64,000 nt of DNA from Devosia sp. (GCF_017307495.1 NZ_JAFKHE010000012.1:489277-553276), one strand, 5' to 3'. Positions 52,264-61,798 are shown, counted from the stretch's first letter. A program made the numbers and translations. Notes: a model not told the origin generated them from the sequence alone.

Positions 52264-53721
52264 ATGCCCGAAGTCAATCTGTCGAAGGCGGTTCGTTCGA
52301 ACCTGTTGAGCCTTCAGTCCACCGCCACGCAGATGGCCAAGACGCAGGAGCGTCTCGCCACCGGCCTGAAGGTGAATACTGCGCTCGACAATCCGACGAA
52401 CTTCTTCACCGCCGCGTCGCTGAATAGTCGTGCGTCCGACATGGCAAACCTGCTGGACTCGATGTCCAACGGCATCAAGACGATCGAAGCGGCCGACAAC
52501 GGCCTCACCTCGATCACCAAGACCGTTGAAGCGATGCAGTCGTCGCTGCGCCAGGCGCGCCAGGACAAGTCGTTCAAGACGATGTCCTACTCGCTGGATA
52601 CGGCGTCCATCGGCACCGCCGCGGTCAAGACGATCTCGTTCGAAGGTGGTGCCGTCGGCGCCGCGCCCGTCAGCATCGACCTGAACACGACCAGCAGCGC
52701 CGCCACTGCGGCTTCTGCGACCGGTTCGGTTGCCGTGGCCACCGATGCGGCCCTGCAGGCCTTTGCCGGCAACACGATCACGCTGACTGCCGGCTCTAAC
52801 ACCGTCAGCTACGCGATCACCGGCGCCTCGACCAAGTCCGACCTGACCACCGCCCTGTCGGCGAGCGGCTTCACCGTCGCCTTCGACGGCAGCAACAACC
52901 TGGCAGTGTCCCGCACGGACGGCGTGAACTTCACCGGTTCGGGCGCCGGCGCCACCAGCCTCGGCATTGCTACCACGTCGGCCAACGGCGTCCCGGCCGT
53001 TACCGGCGCGGTCAAGTCCGTCGACGCCCTGGTGCAGGAGATCAACTCCAACACCTCGCTCAAGGACAGGATCCGGGCCTCGAACGACAACGGCAAGCTC
53101 CGCATCGAGAACCTCTCGACCGAGAAGCTGACCGTGACCGGCGTCGGCAGCGACGGCGAAGTCGATGGCACGGCCGGCACCAGCACCGTGGACGAGAACA
53201 CCGTCCGCAAGAACCTCGTCACGCAGTTCAACGACCTGCGCGACCAGTTGGACAAGTTTGCCGACGACGCCTCGTTCAACGGCATCAACCTGCTGCGCGG
53301 CGACAAGCTGAAGCTCACGTTCAACGAGACCGGCACCTCGACCATCGACATCCAGGCCAAGAACGAAGATGGCGATCCGATCTCCATCAACAATTCCAGC
53401 CTGGGCATCGACCTCGTGGTCAATTCCGACCTCGACAACGACGCCACCATCGACGGCAAGCTCTCGGTTCTCTCCACGGCGCTCGGCAAGCTGCGTTCGC
53501 AGGCGTCTTCGTTCGGTTCGAACCTCTCGATCGTCGAGAACCGTACCGACTTCACCAAGAAGATGATCAACACCCTCGAGACCGGTGCGGCGAACCTGAC
53601 CCTTGCCGACACCAACGAGGAAGCGGCCAACCTGCTCGCCCTGCAGACCCGCCAGCAGCTGTCGTCGACGGCGCTGTCGATGGCTTCGCAGGCCGACCAG
53701 GCCGTGCTGCGCCTGTTCTGA
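52264..53721 (+). CDS. Flagellin A
   Basis: This 485-residue flagellin has a conserved D0/D1 N-terminus (VNLSKAVRSNLLSLQSTATQMAKTQERLATGLKVNTALDNPTNFFTAASL) and C-terminus (NRTDFTKKMINTLETGAANLTLADTNEEAANLLALQTRQQLSSTALSMASQADQAVLRLF). The central part (about 110-370) is a Ser/Thr/Ala-rich D2/D3 region. It is longer than many alphaproteobacterial flagellins. It is nearly identical in the core to flagellin B. There is no signal peptide, as export is type III. A strong terminator follows. Confidence 0.96.
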   Translation: MPEVNLSKAVRSNLLSLQSTATQMAKTQERLATGLKVNTALDNPTNFFTAASLNSRASDMANLLDSMSNGIKTIEAADNGLTSITKTVEAMQSSLRQARQDKSFKTMSYSLDTASIGTAAVKTISFEGGAVGAAPVSIDLNTTSSAATAASATGSVAVATDAALQAFAGNTITLTAGSNTVSYAITGASTKSDLTTALSASGFTVAFDGSNNLAVSRTDGVNFTGSGAGATSLGIATTSANGVPAVTGAVKSVDALVQEINSNTSLKDRIRASNDNGKLRIENLSTEKLTVTGVGSDGEVDGTAGTSTVDENTVRKNLVTQFNDLRDQLDKFADDASFNGINLLRGDKLKLTFNETGTSTIDIQAKNEDGDPISINNSSLGIDLVVNSDLDNDATIDGKLSVLSTALGKLRSQASSFGSNLSIVENRTDFTKKMINTLETGAANLTLADTNEEAANLLALQTRQQLSSTALSMASQADQAVLRLF

Positions 53722-53743
53722 TCAGAGCCAGATACGAGACAGG

Positions 53744-53769
53744 AAGGCGGGCCTCGGCCCGCCTTTTTT
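53744..53769 (+). terminator. Intrinsic terminator of flagellin A
   Basis: A 10-bp stem (AAGGCGGGCC with its complement, 53744-53753 and 53756-53765) is followed by a T-run. Near-identical stems follow flagellins B and C. Confidence 0.93.
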
Positions 53770-53965
53770 GTTTGGCCCCGCGGCCGTCGTACCAGTTCGA
53801 CGCAGCGCGCGAACGCCTCATTAACTTCGCGCCAAATGTGGCCGGCGAACGCGAATTGGCGAATCGAACTTAAGACTTCTTTTGCCGGTGGAGGCAGATC
53901 ATCCAGCCACGTCTCAGGAAGAGACGGCGTTAGTAATTGAGTACGGACCCAGAAAGGGCCTCCAA

Positions 53966-55423
53966 ATGGTTGATGTCAATCTGTCCAAGGCAGTTCGCTC
54001 GAACCTGCTGAGCCTGCAGTCCACCGCAGCTTCCATGGCCAAGACGCAGGAGCGTCTCGCCACCGGACTGAAGGTGAATACTGCGCTCGACAATCCCACC
54101 AACTTCTTCACCGCGTCGTCGCTGAACTCGCGCGCCTCGGACATGGCCAGCCTGCTCGACTCCATGTCCAACGGTATCAAGACGATCGAAGCCGCGGACA
54201 ATGGCCTCTCGTCGATCACCAAGACCGTTGAATCGATGCAGTCCACGCTCCGCCAGGCGCGCCAGGACAAGTCGTTCAAGACCCAGTCCTATGCGATCGA
54301 CTCCACTACGATCGGCACCTCCGCGGTCAAGACGCTCTCGTTCGACGGCGGCTCGGTCGGTACCTCCGCCGTCAGCGTCAACCTGAACACGACCAGCAGC
54401 GCCGCCACTTCGGCTTCTGCGACCGGTTCGGTTGCCGTCGCCACCGATGCGGCCCTGCAGGCCTTTGCCGGCAACACCATCACGCTGACTGCCGGTTCGA
54501 ACACCGTTAGCTACGCGATCACCGGCACCTCGACCAAGGCCGACCTGACCACCGCCCTGTCGTCCGCCGGCTTCACCGCCGCTTTTGACGGCAGCAACAA
54601 CCTGGCCGTGTCCCGCACGGACGGCGTGAACTTCACCGGTTCGGGCGCCGGCGCCACCAGCCTTGGCATTGCCACGACGTCGGCCAACGGCGTTCAGGCA
54701 GTGACGGGTGCGGTCAAGACCGTCGACACCCTGGTGCAGGAGATCAACTCCAACACCTCGCTCGCCGGCAAGATCCGTGCTTCCAACGACAGCGGCAAGC
54801 TCCGCATCGAGAACCTCTCGACCGAAGAGCTCAACGTGACCGGCGTCGGCAGCGACGGCGAAGTCGATGGCACGGCCGGCACGGGCACCATCGGCGGCAA
54901 CGACGTCCGCAAGAACCTGGTCAAGCAGTTCAACGACCTGCGCGACCAGTTGGACAAGTTTGCCGACGACGCCTCGTTCAACGGCATCAACCTGCTGCGT
55001 GGCGACAAGCTGAAGCTCACGTTCAACGAGACCGGCACCTCCACCATCGACATCCAGGCCAAGGATTCCGATGGCGCCGCCACCTCGGTGAACAACACGA
55101 GCCTGGGCATCACCTCCGCCGTGAATGCCGAGTTCGACTCGGACGCTTCGATCGACAGCCGCCTGTCGACCCTCAGCGATGCCCTCGGCACGCTGCGCTC
55201 GCAGTCGTCCGCTTTCGGCTCGAACCTGTCGATCGTGCAGAACCGCACCGACTTCACCAAGAAGATGATCAACACGCTCGAGACCGGCGCCGCGAACCTC
55301 ACGCTCGCCGACACCAACGCGGAAGCGGCAAACCTGCTCGCCCTGCAGACCCGCCAGCAGCTGTCGTCGACGGCGCTGTCGATGGCCTCGCAGGCCGACC
55401 AGGCCGTGCTGCGCCTGTTCTAA
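53966..55423 (+). CDS. Flagellin B
   Basis: This 485-residue flagellin has the same length as flagellin A and is largely identical to it in residues 8-100, in the central SVAVATDAALQAFAGNTITLTAGSNTVSYAITG block and in the C-terminal third. Differences cluster around residues 105-130 and 375-400. This pattern, together with matching stretches of DNA, suggests recent duplication or gene conversion. ATG 53966 gives the same N-terminus (MVDVNLSKAVRS) as the paralogues. A 244-bp gap holds the terminator of A and, presumably, its own promoter; I find no clean GG-N10-GC element there. Confidence 0.95.
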   Translation: MVDVNLSKAVRSNLLSLQSTAASMAKTQERLATGLKVNTALDNPTNFFTASSLNSRASDMASLLDSMSNGIKTIEAADNGLSSITKTVESMQSTLRQARQDKSFKTQSYAIDSTTIGTSAVKTLSFDGGSVGTSAVSVNLNTTSSAATSASATGSVAVATDAALQAFAGNTITLTAGSNTVSYAITGTSTKADLTTALSSAGFTAAFDGSNNLAVSRTDGVNFTGSGAGATSLGIATTSANGVQAVTGAVKTVDTLVQEINSNTSLAGKIRASNDSGKLRIENLSTEELNVTGVGSDGEVDGTAGTGTIGGNDVRKNLVKQFNDLRDQLDKFADDASFNGINLLRGDKLKLTFNETGTSTIDIQAKDSDGAATSVNNTSLGITSAVNAEFDSDASIDSRLSTLSDALGTLRSQSSAFGSNLSIVQNRTDFTKKMINTLETGAANLTLADTNAEAANLLALQTRQQLSSTALSMASQADQAVLRLF

Positions 55424-55447
55424 GAAGTCGATCGCATCTGAATACGG

Positions 55448-55473
55448 AAAAGGCGGGCCGGGCCCGCCTTTTT
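55448..55473 (+). terminator. Intrinsic terminator of flagellin B
   Basis: An 11-bp stem (AAAAGGCGGGC, 55448-55458, with 55462-55472) is followed by T residues. The stem core is the same as after flagellins A and C. Confidence 0.93.
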
Positions 55474-55524
55474 CTTTGCCCATCAACTGTATGTTGGGGT
55501 CGAATAACCAGCTGTTCACCAGTA

Positions 55525-55540
55525 TGGCGGCATAGTCGCT
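55525..55540 (+). promoter_or_regulatory. Sigma-54-like promoter of flagellin C
   Basis: TGGCGGCATAGTCGCT has GG and GC at the required ten-base spacing, and its TCGCT -12 element is the same as in the flgI promoter. It lies 53 bp before the TTG start, nearly the same distance as at flgI. The -24 element is less perfect. Confidence 0.55.
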
Positions 55541-55592
55541 CCCGAACGCTATCCCAGAAAGGGGTAGCAGCAGACCAGAAGGTTTGTTGCAG

Positions 55593-57407
55593 TTGAGCGC
55601 GATCAATCTCTCGAAGGCGGTTCGCTCGAACCTCCTTTCCCTCCAGTCGACAGCCGCCGCCATGGCCAAGACTCAGGAACGCCTGGCGACGGGCCTCAAG
55701 GTCAATTCGGCGCTCGACAACCCGACAAACTTCTTCACCGCTGCCTCCTTGAACAGTCGTGCCGGCGACATGGGCAACCTGCTCGACTCGATGGCGAACG
55801 GCATCAAGACGATCGAGGCCGCCGACAACGGCCTGAGCGCGATCACCAAGACCGTCGAGTCGATGCAGTCGACCCTGCGCCAGGCTCGGCAGGACAAATC
55901 GTTCAAGACGCAGAGCTTTGCCGTTGACCCCGGTGCGACCGGACTGCTGGAATTTTCTGGCGGCGCCGTTGGCGTGCCGCCCGTTGGTGTGTCCCTGGGC
56001 AGTGCCGGCGCGGTGCAGTCGGTATTCGCGGCCAGCGCAGACTATTCGGCCCCAGCAGGAACCTCGGGATATGCCGAGTTCACGTTCACCAGTGACGGCG
56101 GACTGGCGCAGACTGCAGGCAGCTATCCTCTCTTCGATATCACGGTAGATGGCAACGCCATCGCGCTGCACGTTAAGGACACCGATATTGCTGCCATCGG
56201 CAACAACGACACCGTCGTTGACGATATCGACGAGTTCACCGACGCGATAAACTACTCCCTGCAGCGTACCGGGGACGACAGCGCCGTCGTCGCCAGCAAC
56301 GATGGCAGCCGCATCCGACTGACGTCGACATCTTCGGGAAGCAGTTCCGCCGTTTCGATCGACGTAGCCTATGTCAAAGCCTCGTTTCTCGGCGGCGCGG
56401 CGGATCCGGGAACGCCCGGGACCGACGGCTCCCGCCAGGTAACGATCTCGAACGGCACGAACACAGCCGCCATAACCCTGACGTCGGCTAATGCCGGGAC
56501 CGTCGGCGCGGCGCGCAGCTACATCCAGTCCGAACTCACGGCGCAGGGTGTCACCGGCATCACGGTGGGCGGCTCCGGCAACCGCATCGACCTCGCGGGC
56601 GCGGCTGACGGTTCCAATACCGTCACGGTAGGCGGTGCTGGCGCGGCGGCCGTCTTCGGCACCTCCGGCACGCAGCTGGCCGGCGCCACGGCAGGCACCT
56701 ACACCGTCGACCAGCTCGTGCAGTCGATCAACTCGACGGCGGGCCTCGTCGGCAAGGTCCGTGCCTCCAACGACAGCGGCAAGCTCCGCATCGAGAACCT
56801 GTCGACAACTGAGCTCGGCATCAGCGGGATCGGCGCGGATGGCGAGATCGACGGCACGTCGGGCACGGCCACCGTCGGCGGCAACGACGTCCGCAAGAAC
56901 CTCGTCAACCAGTTCAACGCCCTGCGCGACCAGCTCGACAAGCTCGCCGACGATGCGTCGTTCAACGGCATCAACCTGCTGCGTGGCGACAGGCTGAAGC
57001 TCACGTTCAACGAGACCGGCACCTCGACCATCGACATCCAGGCCAGGGATGCTGACGGCGGCGCGACCTCGATCGGCAATGGAACGCTGGGCATCACCAG
57101 TGCCGTCGGCGCCGAGTTCGACTCCGATGCTTCGATCGACAGCCGCCTGTCGACCCTCAGCGATGCCCTCGGCACGCTGCGCTCGCAGGCGTCGGCCTTC
57201 GGCTCGAACCTGTCGATCGTGCAGAACCGCACCGACTTCACCAGGAAGATGATCAAGACGCTCGAGACCGGTGCCGCGAACCTGACGCTCGCCGACACCA
57301 ACGCGGAAGCGGCGAACCTGCTCGCCCTGCAGACCCGCCAGCAGCTGTCGTCGACGGCGCTGTCGATGGCCTCGCAGGCCGACCAGGCCGTGCTGCGCCT
57401 GTTCTAG
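55593..57407 (+). CDS. Flagellin C, long divergent paralogue with TTG start
   Basis: The 604-residue flagellin keeps the conserved N-terminal (about 1-105) and C-terminal (about 400-604) regions of A and B but has a different central domain. Residues about 108-390 (PPVGVSLGSAGAVQSVFAASAD, SRQVTISNGTNTAAITLTSANAG) do not match the A/B block and add about 120 residues. No ATG is available; TTG 55593 is chosen because it gives MSAINLSKAVRS, in register with A and B, and AGAAGG lies ten bases upstream. TTG may lower its expression. It could be a minor or hook-proximal filament protein. Confidence 0.93.
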   Translation: MSAINLSKAVRSNLLSLQSTAAAMAKTQERLATGLKVNSALDNPTNFFTAASLNSRAGDMGNLLDSMANGIKTIEAADNGLSAITKTVESMQSTLRQARQDKSFKTQSFAVDPGATGLLEFSGGAVGVPPVGVSLGSAGAVQSVFAASADYSAPAGTSGYAEFTFTSDGGLAQTAGSYPLFDITVDGNAIALHVKDTDIAAIGNNDTVVDDIDEFTDAINYSLQRTGDDSAVVASNDGSRIRLTSTSSGSSSAVSIDVAYVKASFLGGAADPGTPGTDGSRQVTISNGTNTAAITLTSANAGTVGAARSYIQSELTAQGVTGITVGGSGNRIDLAGAADGSNTVTVGGAGAAAVFGTSGTQLAGATAGTYTVDQLVQSINSTAGLVGKVRASNDSGKLRIENLSTTELGISGIGADGEIDGTSGTATVGGNDVRKNLVNQFNALRDQLDKLADDASFNGINLLRGDRLKLTFNETGTSTIDIQARDADGGATSIGNGTLGITSAVGAEFDSDASIDSRLSTLSDALGTLRSQASAFGSNLSIVQNRTDFTRKMIKTLETGAANLTLADTNAEAANLLALQTRQQLSSTALSMASQADQAVLRLF

Positions 57408-57431
57408 GACGTCGGTACACGCCGATACGGA

Positions 57432-57455
57432 AAAGGCGGGCTCATGCCCGCCTTT
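57432..57455 (+). terminator. Intrinsic terminator of flagellin C
   Basis: A 10-bp stem (AAAGGCGGGC, loop TCAT, GCCCGCCTTT) is followed by a weaker T-run (GCATT). It separates flagellin C from flbT. Confidence 0.85.
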
Positions 57456-57563
57456 GCATTGCCGCCTGCGCCTGCCGGACGATTTCGAAACCCGCGGTAG
57501 CGTTTTGGTGAGACGGCGCATGCAGTATGCTCGTCCTACGGAATCACGGGTCGAGCACACGAC

Positions 57564-57950
57564 ATGTCCCTCAAGGTCGAACTCAAGCCGGGCGAGCGGC
57601 TGATCGTCGGCAACTGCGTCATCACCAACTCGGATCAACGCACGCGGCTGTTCATCGACGGCAAAGCGCCAATCCTGCGCGAGAAGGACATCCTCACGTT
57701 TGATACGGCCAACAGTCCGGCCAAGCGCATCTATCTGGCCGTGCAGCTCATGTACATTCACGACGATGTGGAACGACTGACCCGGGACTATTTTCAACTG
57801 GTCAATGACATCATCACAGCGGCGCCATCAACGACCCGCATTGTTGACGAAATCAATAACGAGATATTAACCGGCAATCTGTACAAGGCACTCAAGGCTG
57901 CGAAAAAGCTGATCCAGTACGAGCAGGAACTTCTCGGCAATGCAGAATAG
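57564..57950 (+). CDS. flbT: Flagellin translation regulator FlbT
   Basis: The 128-residue FlbT has the pattern LKVELKPGERLIVGNCVITNSDQRTRLFIDGKAPILREKDILTFDTANSPAKRIYLAVQLMYI. In Caulobacter FlbT binds the 5' leader of flagellin mRNA and promotes its decay until the hook is complete; in Brucella it acts positively. The targets here would be the leaders of the three upstream flagellin genes. It overlaps flaF by 11 bases, and these two proteins work together. Confidence 0.95.
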   Translation: MSLKVELKPGERLIVGNCVITNSDQRTRLFIDGKAPILREKDILTFDTANSPAKRIYLAVQLMYIHDDVERLTRDYFQLVNDIITAAPSTTRIVDEINNEILTGNLYKALKAAKKLIQYEQELLGNAE

Positions 57951-58308
57951 TGCGGCGCTCGCCTACCAGCAGGTTGGCAAGCAGACGATCAACCCTCGCC
58001 TCCTCGAGGCGAACCTTCTCTCCCGTGCCGCCGGCCAGCTGCAGCGAGTCAGAGACGAGTGGGATACTTCCCGCCACGAGCTCGGTACCGCCCTGGCGTT
58101 CAACCGCAAGCTGTGGACGGTGTTCCTCGGCTCGGTGACCGGCGAGGACAGCCAGCTGCCCAAGCCGCTGCGCGAGAACATCGCCAATCTTGGCCTGTTC
58201 GTGATGAAGCAGACCATGACCGTCCAGGCCGAACCTGCTCCGGGCAAACTCACCGTGCTGATCAACATCAACCGCGAGATCGCCGCAGGGCTGCGGGCCG
58301 GCAGCTGA
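57940..58308 (+). CDS. flaF: Flagellar biosynthesis regulator FlaF
   Basis: The 122-residue FlaF has the characteristic NSAALAYQQVGKQTINPRLLEANLLSRAAGQLQRV at the N-terminus and ALAFNRKLWTVFLGSVTGEDSQLPKPLRENIANLGLFVMKQTM. FlaF is required for flagellin production or secretion and acts opposite to FlbT. It starts inside the end of flbT (11-bp overlap), indicating coupled translation. A strong terminator follows. Confidence 0.95.
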   Translation: MQNSAALAYQQVGKQTINPRLLEANLLSRAAGQLQRVRDEWDTSRHELGTALAFNRKLWTVFLGSVTGEDSQLPKPLRENIANLGLFVMKQTMTVQAEPAPGKLTVLININREIAAGLRAGS

Positions 58309-58333
58309 GTTCGAGACATTGCCGGAAGTGAAG

Positions 58334-58362
58334 AGCCCGCGGAGACGCGGGCTTTGTTGTTT
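58334..58362 (+). terminator. Intrinsic terminator of flbT-flaF
   Basis: AGCCCGCG-GAGA-CGCGGGCT is an 8-bp stem with a tetraloop followed by TTGTTGTTTC, 26 bp after the flaF stop. Confidence 0.85.
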
Positions 58363-58391
58363 CTTGAACAGGCACGGAGCCCACCGCTTCC

Positions 58392-58416
58392 GCCTTCTCC
58401 CCTTGCGGGAGAAGGC
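58392..58416. repeat. 25-bp palindromic intergenic repeat, copy 2
   Basis: The exact reverse complement of 5700-5724. It lies between the convergent flaF and flgL genes, close to the flgL stop. Confidence 0.7.
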
Positions 58417-58439
58417 AAACCACCGCCGCGCGGCGCCCA

Positions 58440-59939
58440 CTACTTGATGTAGTTCACCAGGGACAGCTGGCTCAGCAGCGCGGTGGTCTGGTAGCTCGCC
58501 TCGAGCCGGGTCTTCAGCGCCAGGATCTCCATGGCGATCTGCTCGGTGGGTGCCGTCTCGATGTCCTGCAGCATGTTCCCCAGTTGCGCCGAATGGGCCG
58601 TGTGCCGCGCGGAAATGGCGCCGGTGGTACTCTGGGCAAGGCCGAGTTCGACCGTGATCGCGGCGAGCGAGCCGGGGTTGTTGTCCTTGGTGTCGGCGAG
58701 GCGGGAGGCGTTGCGTTCCATCATCGCGCTGTAGCGGGCTTCCGACGTGGGATCGGACCCCGGAAAATCCTGCACCGCCACGGCCGCTAGGGTCTGGATA
58801 AGGTTGGTGAAGCCGAATTCGTTGGCCTGCACCCCGTAGCCCACCGTCGTGCCCTCCCCGACGCGCGCGGTGACCGTGTTGCGCGCATCGGCACTGTCCT
58901 CGCCGGTGTACCAGAACATGGTGTTGGCGGAGGTGCCGGCGATCGTCCCGGTCGCCGTGTCGTAGGGCGGACCATCGACCCGCAGCACCGGCTGGCCGTG
59001 GCCATTGAAGAAATTCTCGGCCGCGGCGAAGGCCGAAGCCGAAACCATCCTGGTCTCGGCGACGCCCTTCAGCGAGTTCGCCAGAGCCGCCTGGAAGCTT
59101 GCAGCGGTCGCGTCGGCGTCCGCCCCGATCTGGAACTCGCCATCGCCCGGCGTGCCGGTGGTCGCGACGAGCACGACCTGCTCGCTGGTTCCATCGGGCA
59201 TGGTCAGGCTGATCTGCACCTTGTCGCCGGAGGTCGGCAACGTCGCGCCGAACTGCACCGTCAGCGCCGGCGGGCTGCCGGCCGGCGTCGTCACCGAGAT
59301 GTTGGCCGACGTCGTGGTCACGCCGGAGAGCTTCATGCCGAACACGGTACTCTGCTCGGCCAGCGTCACCGTATCGGTCGCCGCCGTGACATCGAGCCGG
59401 CCGAGATGATCGGTTCCAAGGTCGGCAAGCTTGCGCTCGGCCGCCACCTGCTTGAACCCGGCGCGCGCACCTACCCCGTTCATGATCTCGGACGAGGTCG
59501 CGACCGGCTTGCCGTCGGTCTTGTTGCCGCCGAACATGTAGCGACCGGCCACATCGGTATTGAGCAGCGTCAGCATTTCGTCGAGGCGCGAACCGGCCAG
59601 CGTCGGCGCGGTCTGGAAGTTGATGCCGGAGGTGCCGCCGCCGCCCGAGAGGGCCGCCGCCCGGGCATCGGACTCGATGGTCCCGATCCGGCTCATCACC
59701 GAATCGAGCACCTCGAGCCTGAGGTTCACCGTCGAGATCGACTGCTGGTAGCCGTCCATGCGGGCCATGCGCTGGCGCAGCGCCAGGTCGAAATACCGGT
59801 CCGAGCCCATCTCGGCCAGGGTCGCTGCCTTCTGGCCGCTCGACAGCTGGGTCTGCAGCTTGTCGTAGCGGGCCTTCATCGCCGTGATGTTGGCGATGCC
59901 GTTGGAGAGCGGGAACATGGTCTTGCCGACAGTGGTCAT
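58440..59939 (-). CDS. flgL: Hook-filament junction protein FlgL (HAP3)
   Basis: The 499-residue protein has flagellin-like ends: MFPLSNGIANITAMKARYDKLQTQLSSGQKAATLAEMGSDRYFDLALRQRM at the N-terminus and TTGAISARHTAHSAQLGNMLQDIETAPTEQIAMEILALKTRLEASYQTTALLSQLSLVNYIK at the C-terminus. The central part (about 200-330) is a variable beta-rich domain. FlgL sits between FlgK and the first flagellin ring. The start ATG is 11 bp after the flgK stop, so flgE-flgK-flgL form one minus-strand operon. Confidence 0.9.
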   Translation of the reverse strand: MTTVGKTMFPLSNGIANITAMKARYDKLQTQLSSGQKAATLAEMGSDRYFDLALRQRMARMDGYQQSISTVNLRLEVLDSVMSRIGTIESDARAAALSGGGGTSGINFQTAPTLAGSRLDEMLTLLNTDVAGRYMFGGNKTDGKPVATSSEIMNGVGARAGFKQVAAERKLADLGTDHLGRLDVTAATDTVTLAEQSTVFGMKLSGVTTTSANISVTTPAGSPPALTVQFGATLPTSGDKVQISLTMPDGTSEQVVLVATTGTPGDGEFQIGADADATAASFQAALANSLKGVAETRMVSASAFAAAENFFNGHGQPVLRVDGPPYDTATGTIAGTSANTMFWYTGEDSADARNTVTARVGEGTTVGYGVQANEFGFTNLIQTLAAVAVQDFPGSDPTSEARYSAMMERNASRLADTKDNNPGSLAAITVELGLAQSTTGAISARHTAHSAQLGNMLQDIETAPTEQIAMEILALKTRLEASYQTTALLSQLSLVNYIK

Positions 59940-59950
59940 CGTCTCACGTC

Positions 59951-61798
59951 CTAGAGCTGCATCAGGGCGTTCATGAGTTCCTGCACGACGCTCATCACCC
60001 GCGCATTGGCGGCGAAGGCGTTCTGCAGTTCCATGAGCCGGGCCATTTCCTCGTCCACGTCGACCCCATACTCGCCGTCGAGGCGCTGCGTCAGCGCGTC
60101 GAGCGTCATCTGCTGGGTCTGGTCGTTCGAGATCGCCGCCTCGGCGACATTGCCCTGCCAGTTGAGCGTCTGGGAGATCATGTCGGCGACCGTGCCGCCG
60201 AGGCGGGCGCTGGCATTGGTCGCGCCGCTCCCCTGCCCGCCGGCGAAACGCATGTCGTCGAGGTTGGCGATGACCTGGTTCAGGCGATCCTGGTCGCCGA
60301 TCGGCGTCGTGCCAGTGAACTGCACCAGCAGCTTGTTGTCGGCGACGATGGCCGAGTTCACCGAGATGCGGCTGGCGAAGCCGAGCTTCTGGCCGACCCC
60401 GTCGAGGCTGTTGGTGAAGTCGGCGTTGTTGGTGTCGACGAACAGCGAGAAGCCGAGGGTGCCGTTCTGCAAACCGCTGGAGGTGGTGCGCGTCAACAGC
60501 GACAGCATGTCGGTCGTGCCGGCGGCGCCGTCGTCCATCACGCGGATCGTCGTGCCCGAGGGATTGGTGACGGTCAGCGCGCTGCCCAGCCGGTTCTGCA
60601 ACTGCGCCGCGACGGCACCGGTGCCGCCCGAGAAATCGAGCCCGATCACGCGGGCGCCGTTCGCGTCGACATAGTCCAGCGGCAGCTTCGAGCCATCGTC
60701 GACCCGCAGCACGCGCACCGTCCGTTCCGCGCCGCCCTGCAGGTACTTGAACGTGAACTCGTTGCCGTTGCGGACATCGGCGAGATCGACCTCGTAGCCA
60801 TTGGCCGGACCGGCCGAGACCTGCGTGCCGCGCGTGACGTTGGTCGACATCGACTGGGCCAGCGAGGCCGCGATCTCGTCCAGCTGGTCCTGCGCCTGCA
60901 CCAGTTGCACGTCGCGCAACTGCACCAGCCCAGCCATTTCGCCCGACTGCAGCACGTTCTGCTTGACCAGGTCGATCTCGAGCCCCGCCGGGGTCATGAT
61001 GGTGAGCTTGCCGACGCCGCTGACGGCGTCGTCGGGGCTGAAGCGCGAGGCGGCCGAGAGCGCGCCCGCGCTCTCGTACTTGAATACCGACGCCTTGACG
61101 TCGAGGATGCCGACGCCCGAGCGCGTCATCAGCGAGACGGTGCCGTCGCCGCGGTAGCTCACGCGCAGGTCCATCTGGCCGGAGAGGCTCTCGACCAGGC
61201 GGTCGCGCTGGTCCATCAGGGTGGCCCGGGACGTCTGGTCGATGCCCTGGTCGGCGAGGCGCTGGTTGACCCGTTCGAGCGACTGCAACTGGTTGTTGAT
61301 CGAGTCGACGCTGTTGGAGAGGCGCGCCTCGATCTCCTTGCGGATCGACTGCACGTCCTGGCTCAGGCGGTTCAGGGTGCCGGCCAGCGCCTGGGCCTTC
61401 TGTACGAAGTCGGCGCGGTTGGCATAGCTGTCGGGGCTCGTCGCCACGGCCGCCAGCGAGCTTTCGAAGGCGTTGTAGGCGCTGTCGATCGAGCCGGTGG
61501 TCCCCGGCTTGCCGAACAGCGTCTGCACGCGGTCGAGGAAGCTCGCCTGTACGCTGGTGAACCCCGACTCGGCGGTGGTGCGGGTGTAGTGCGCCTGCAG
61601 GCTGGAGTTGAACGCGCGGGTGAGCTGGCCCTCGCGGGCATAGGTCGAGTTGACGCCCAGCGAGTCGATGACGCTGGTCGAACGCCGATGGTAGCCGGGC
61701 GTGCCGGCGTTCGCGACGTTGTTCGACAGCGTATCGAGCGCATTCTGGCCGACACGCATGCCGGAAAGCGCATTGCTGAGGGTAACCGAGAGCCCCAT
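59951..61798 (-). CDS. flgK: Hook-associated protein FlgK (HAP1)
   Basis: The 615-residue protein has the FlgK N-terminal rod/hook signature LSVTLSNALSGMRVGQNALDTLSNNVANAGTPGYHRRS, and the C-terminal QTLNWQGNVAEAAISNDQTQQMTLDALTQRLDGEYGVDVDEEMARLMELQNAFAANARVMSVVQELMNALM. The long coiled-coil segment DRVQTLFGKPGTTGSIDSAYNAFESSLAAVATSPDSYANR is typical. It connects the hook to FlgL. A 68-bp gap separates it from flgE. Confidence 0.95.
   Translation of the reverse strand: MGLSVTLSNALSGMRVGQNALDTLSNNVANAGTPGYHRRSTSVIDSLGVNSTYAREGQLTRAFNSSLQAHYTRTTAESGFTSVQASFLDRVQTLFGKPGTTGSIDSAYNAFESSLAAVATSPDSYANRADFVQKAQALAGTLNRLSQDVQSIRKEIEARLSNSVDSINNQLQSLERVNQRLADQGIDQTSRATLMDQRDRLVESLSGQMDLRVSYRGDGTVSLMTRSGVGILDVKASVFKYESAGALSAASRFSPDDAVSGVGKLTIMTPAGLEIDLVKQNVLQSGEMAGLVQLRDVQLVQAQDQLDEIAASLAQSMSTNVTRGTQVSAGPANGYEVDLADVRNGNEFTFKYLQGGAERTVRVLRVDDGSKLPLDYVDANGARVIGLDFSGGTGAVAAQLQNRLGSALTVTNPSGTTIRVMDDGAAGTTDMLSLLTRTTSSGLQNGTLGFSLFVDTNNADFTNSLDGVGQKLGFASRISVNSAIVADNKLLVQFTGTTPIGDQDRLNQVIANLDDMRFAGGQGSGATNASARLGGTVADMISQTLNWQGNVAEAAISNDQTQQMTLDALTQRLDGEYGVDVDEEMARLMELQNAFAANARVMSVVQELMNALMQL

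Noticed and set aside
53881..53920. Sigma-54 promoter for flagellin B
   Set aside because: Candidate GG/GC pairs have 9 or 11 bases between them instead of the required 10.
55299..57797. 832-codon and 579-codon antisense frames over the flagellins
   Set aside because: Both lie opposite unmistakable flagellin genes and read across two genes and a terminator.
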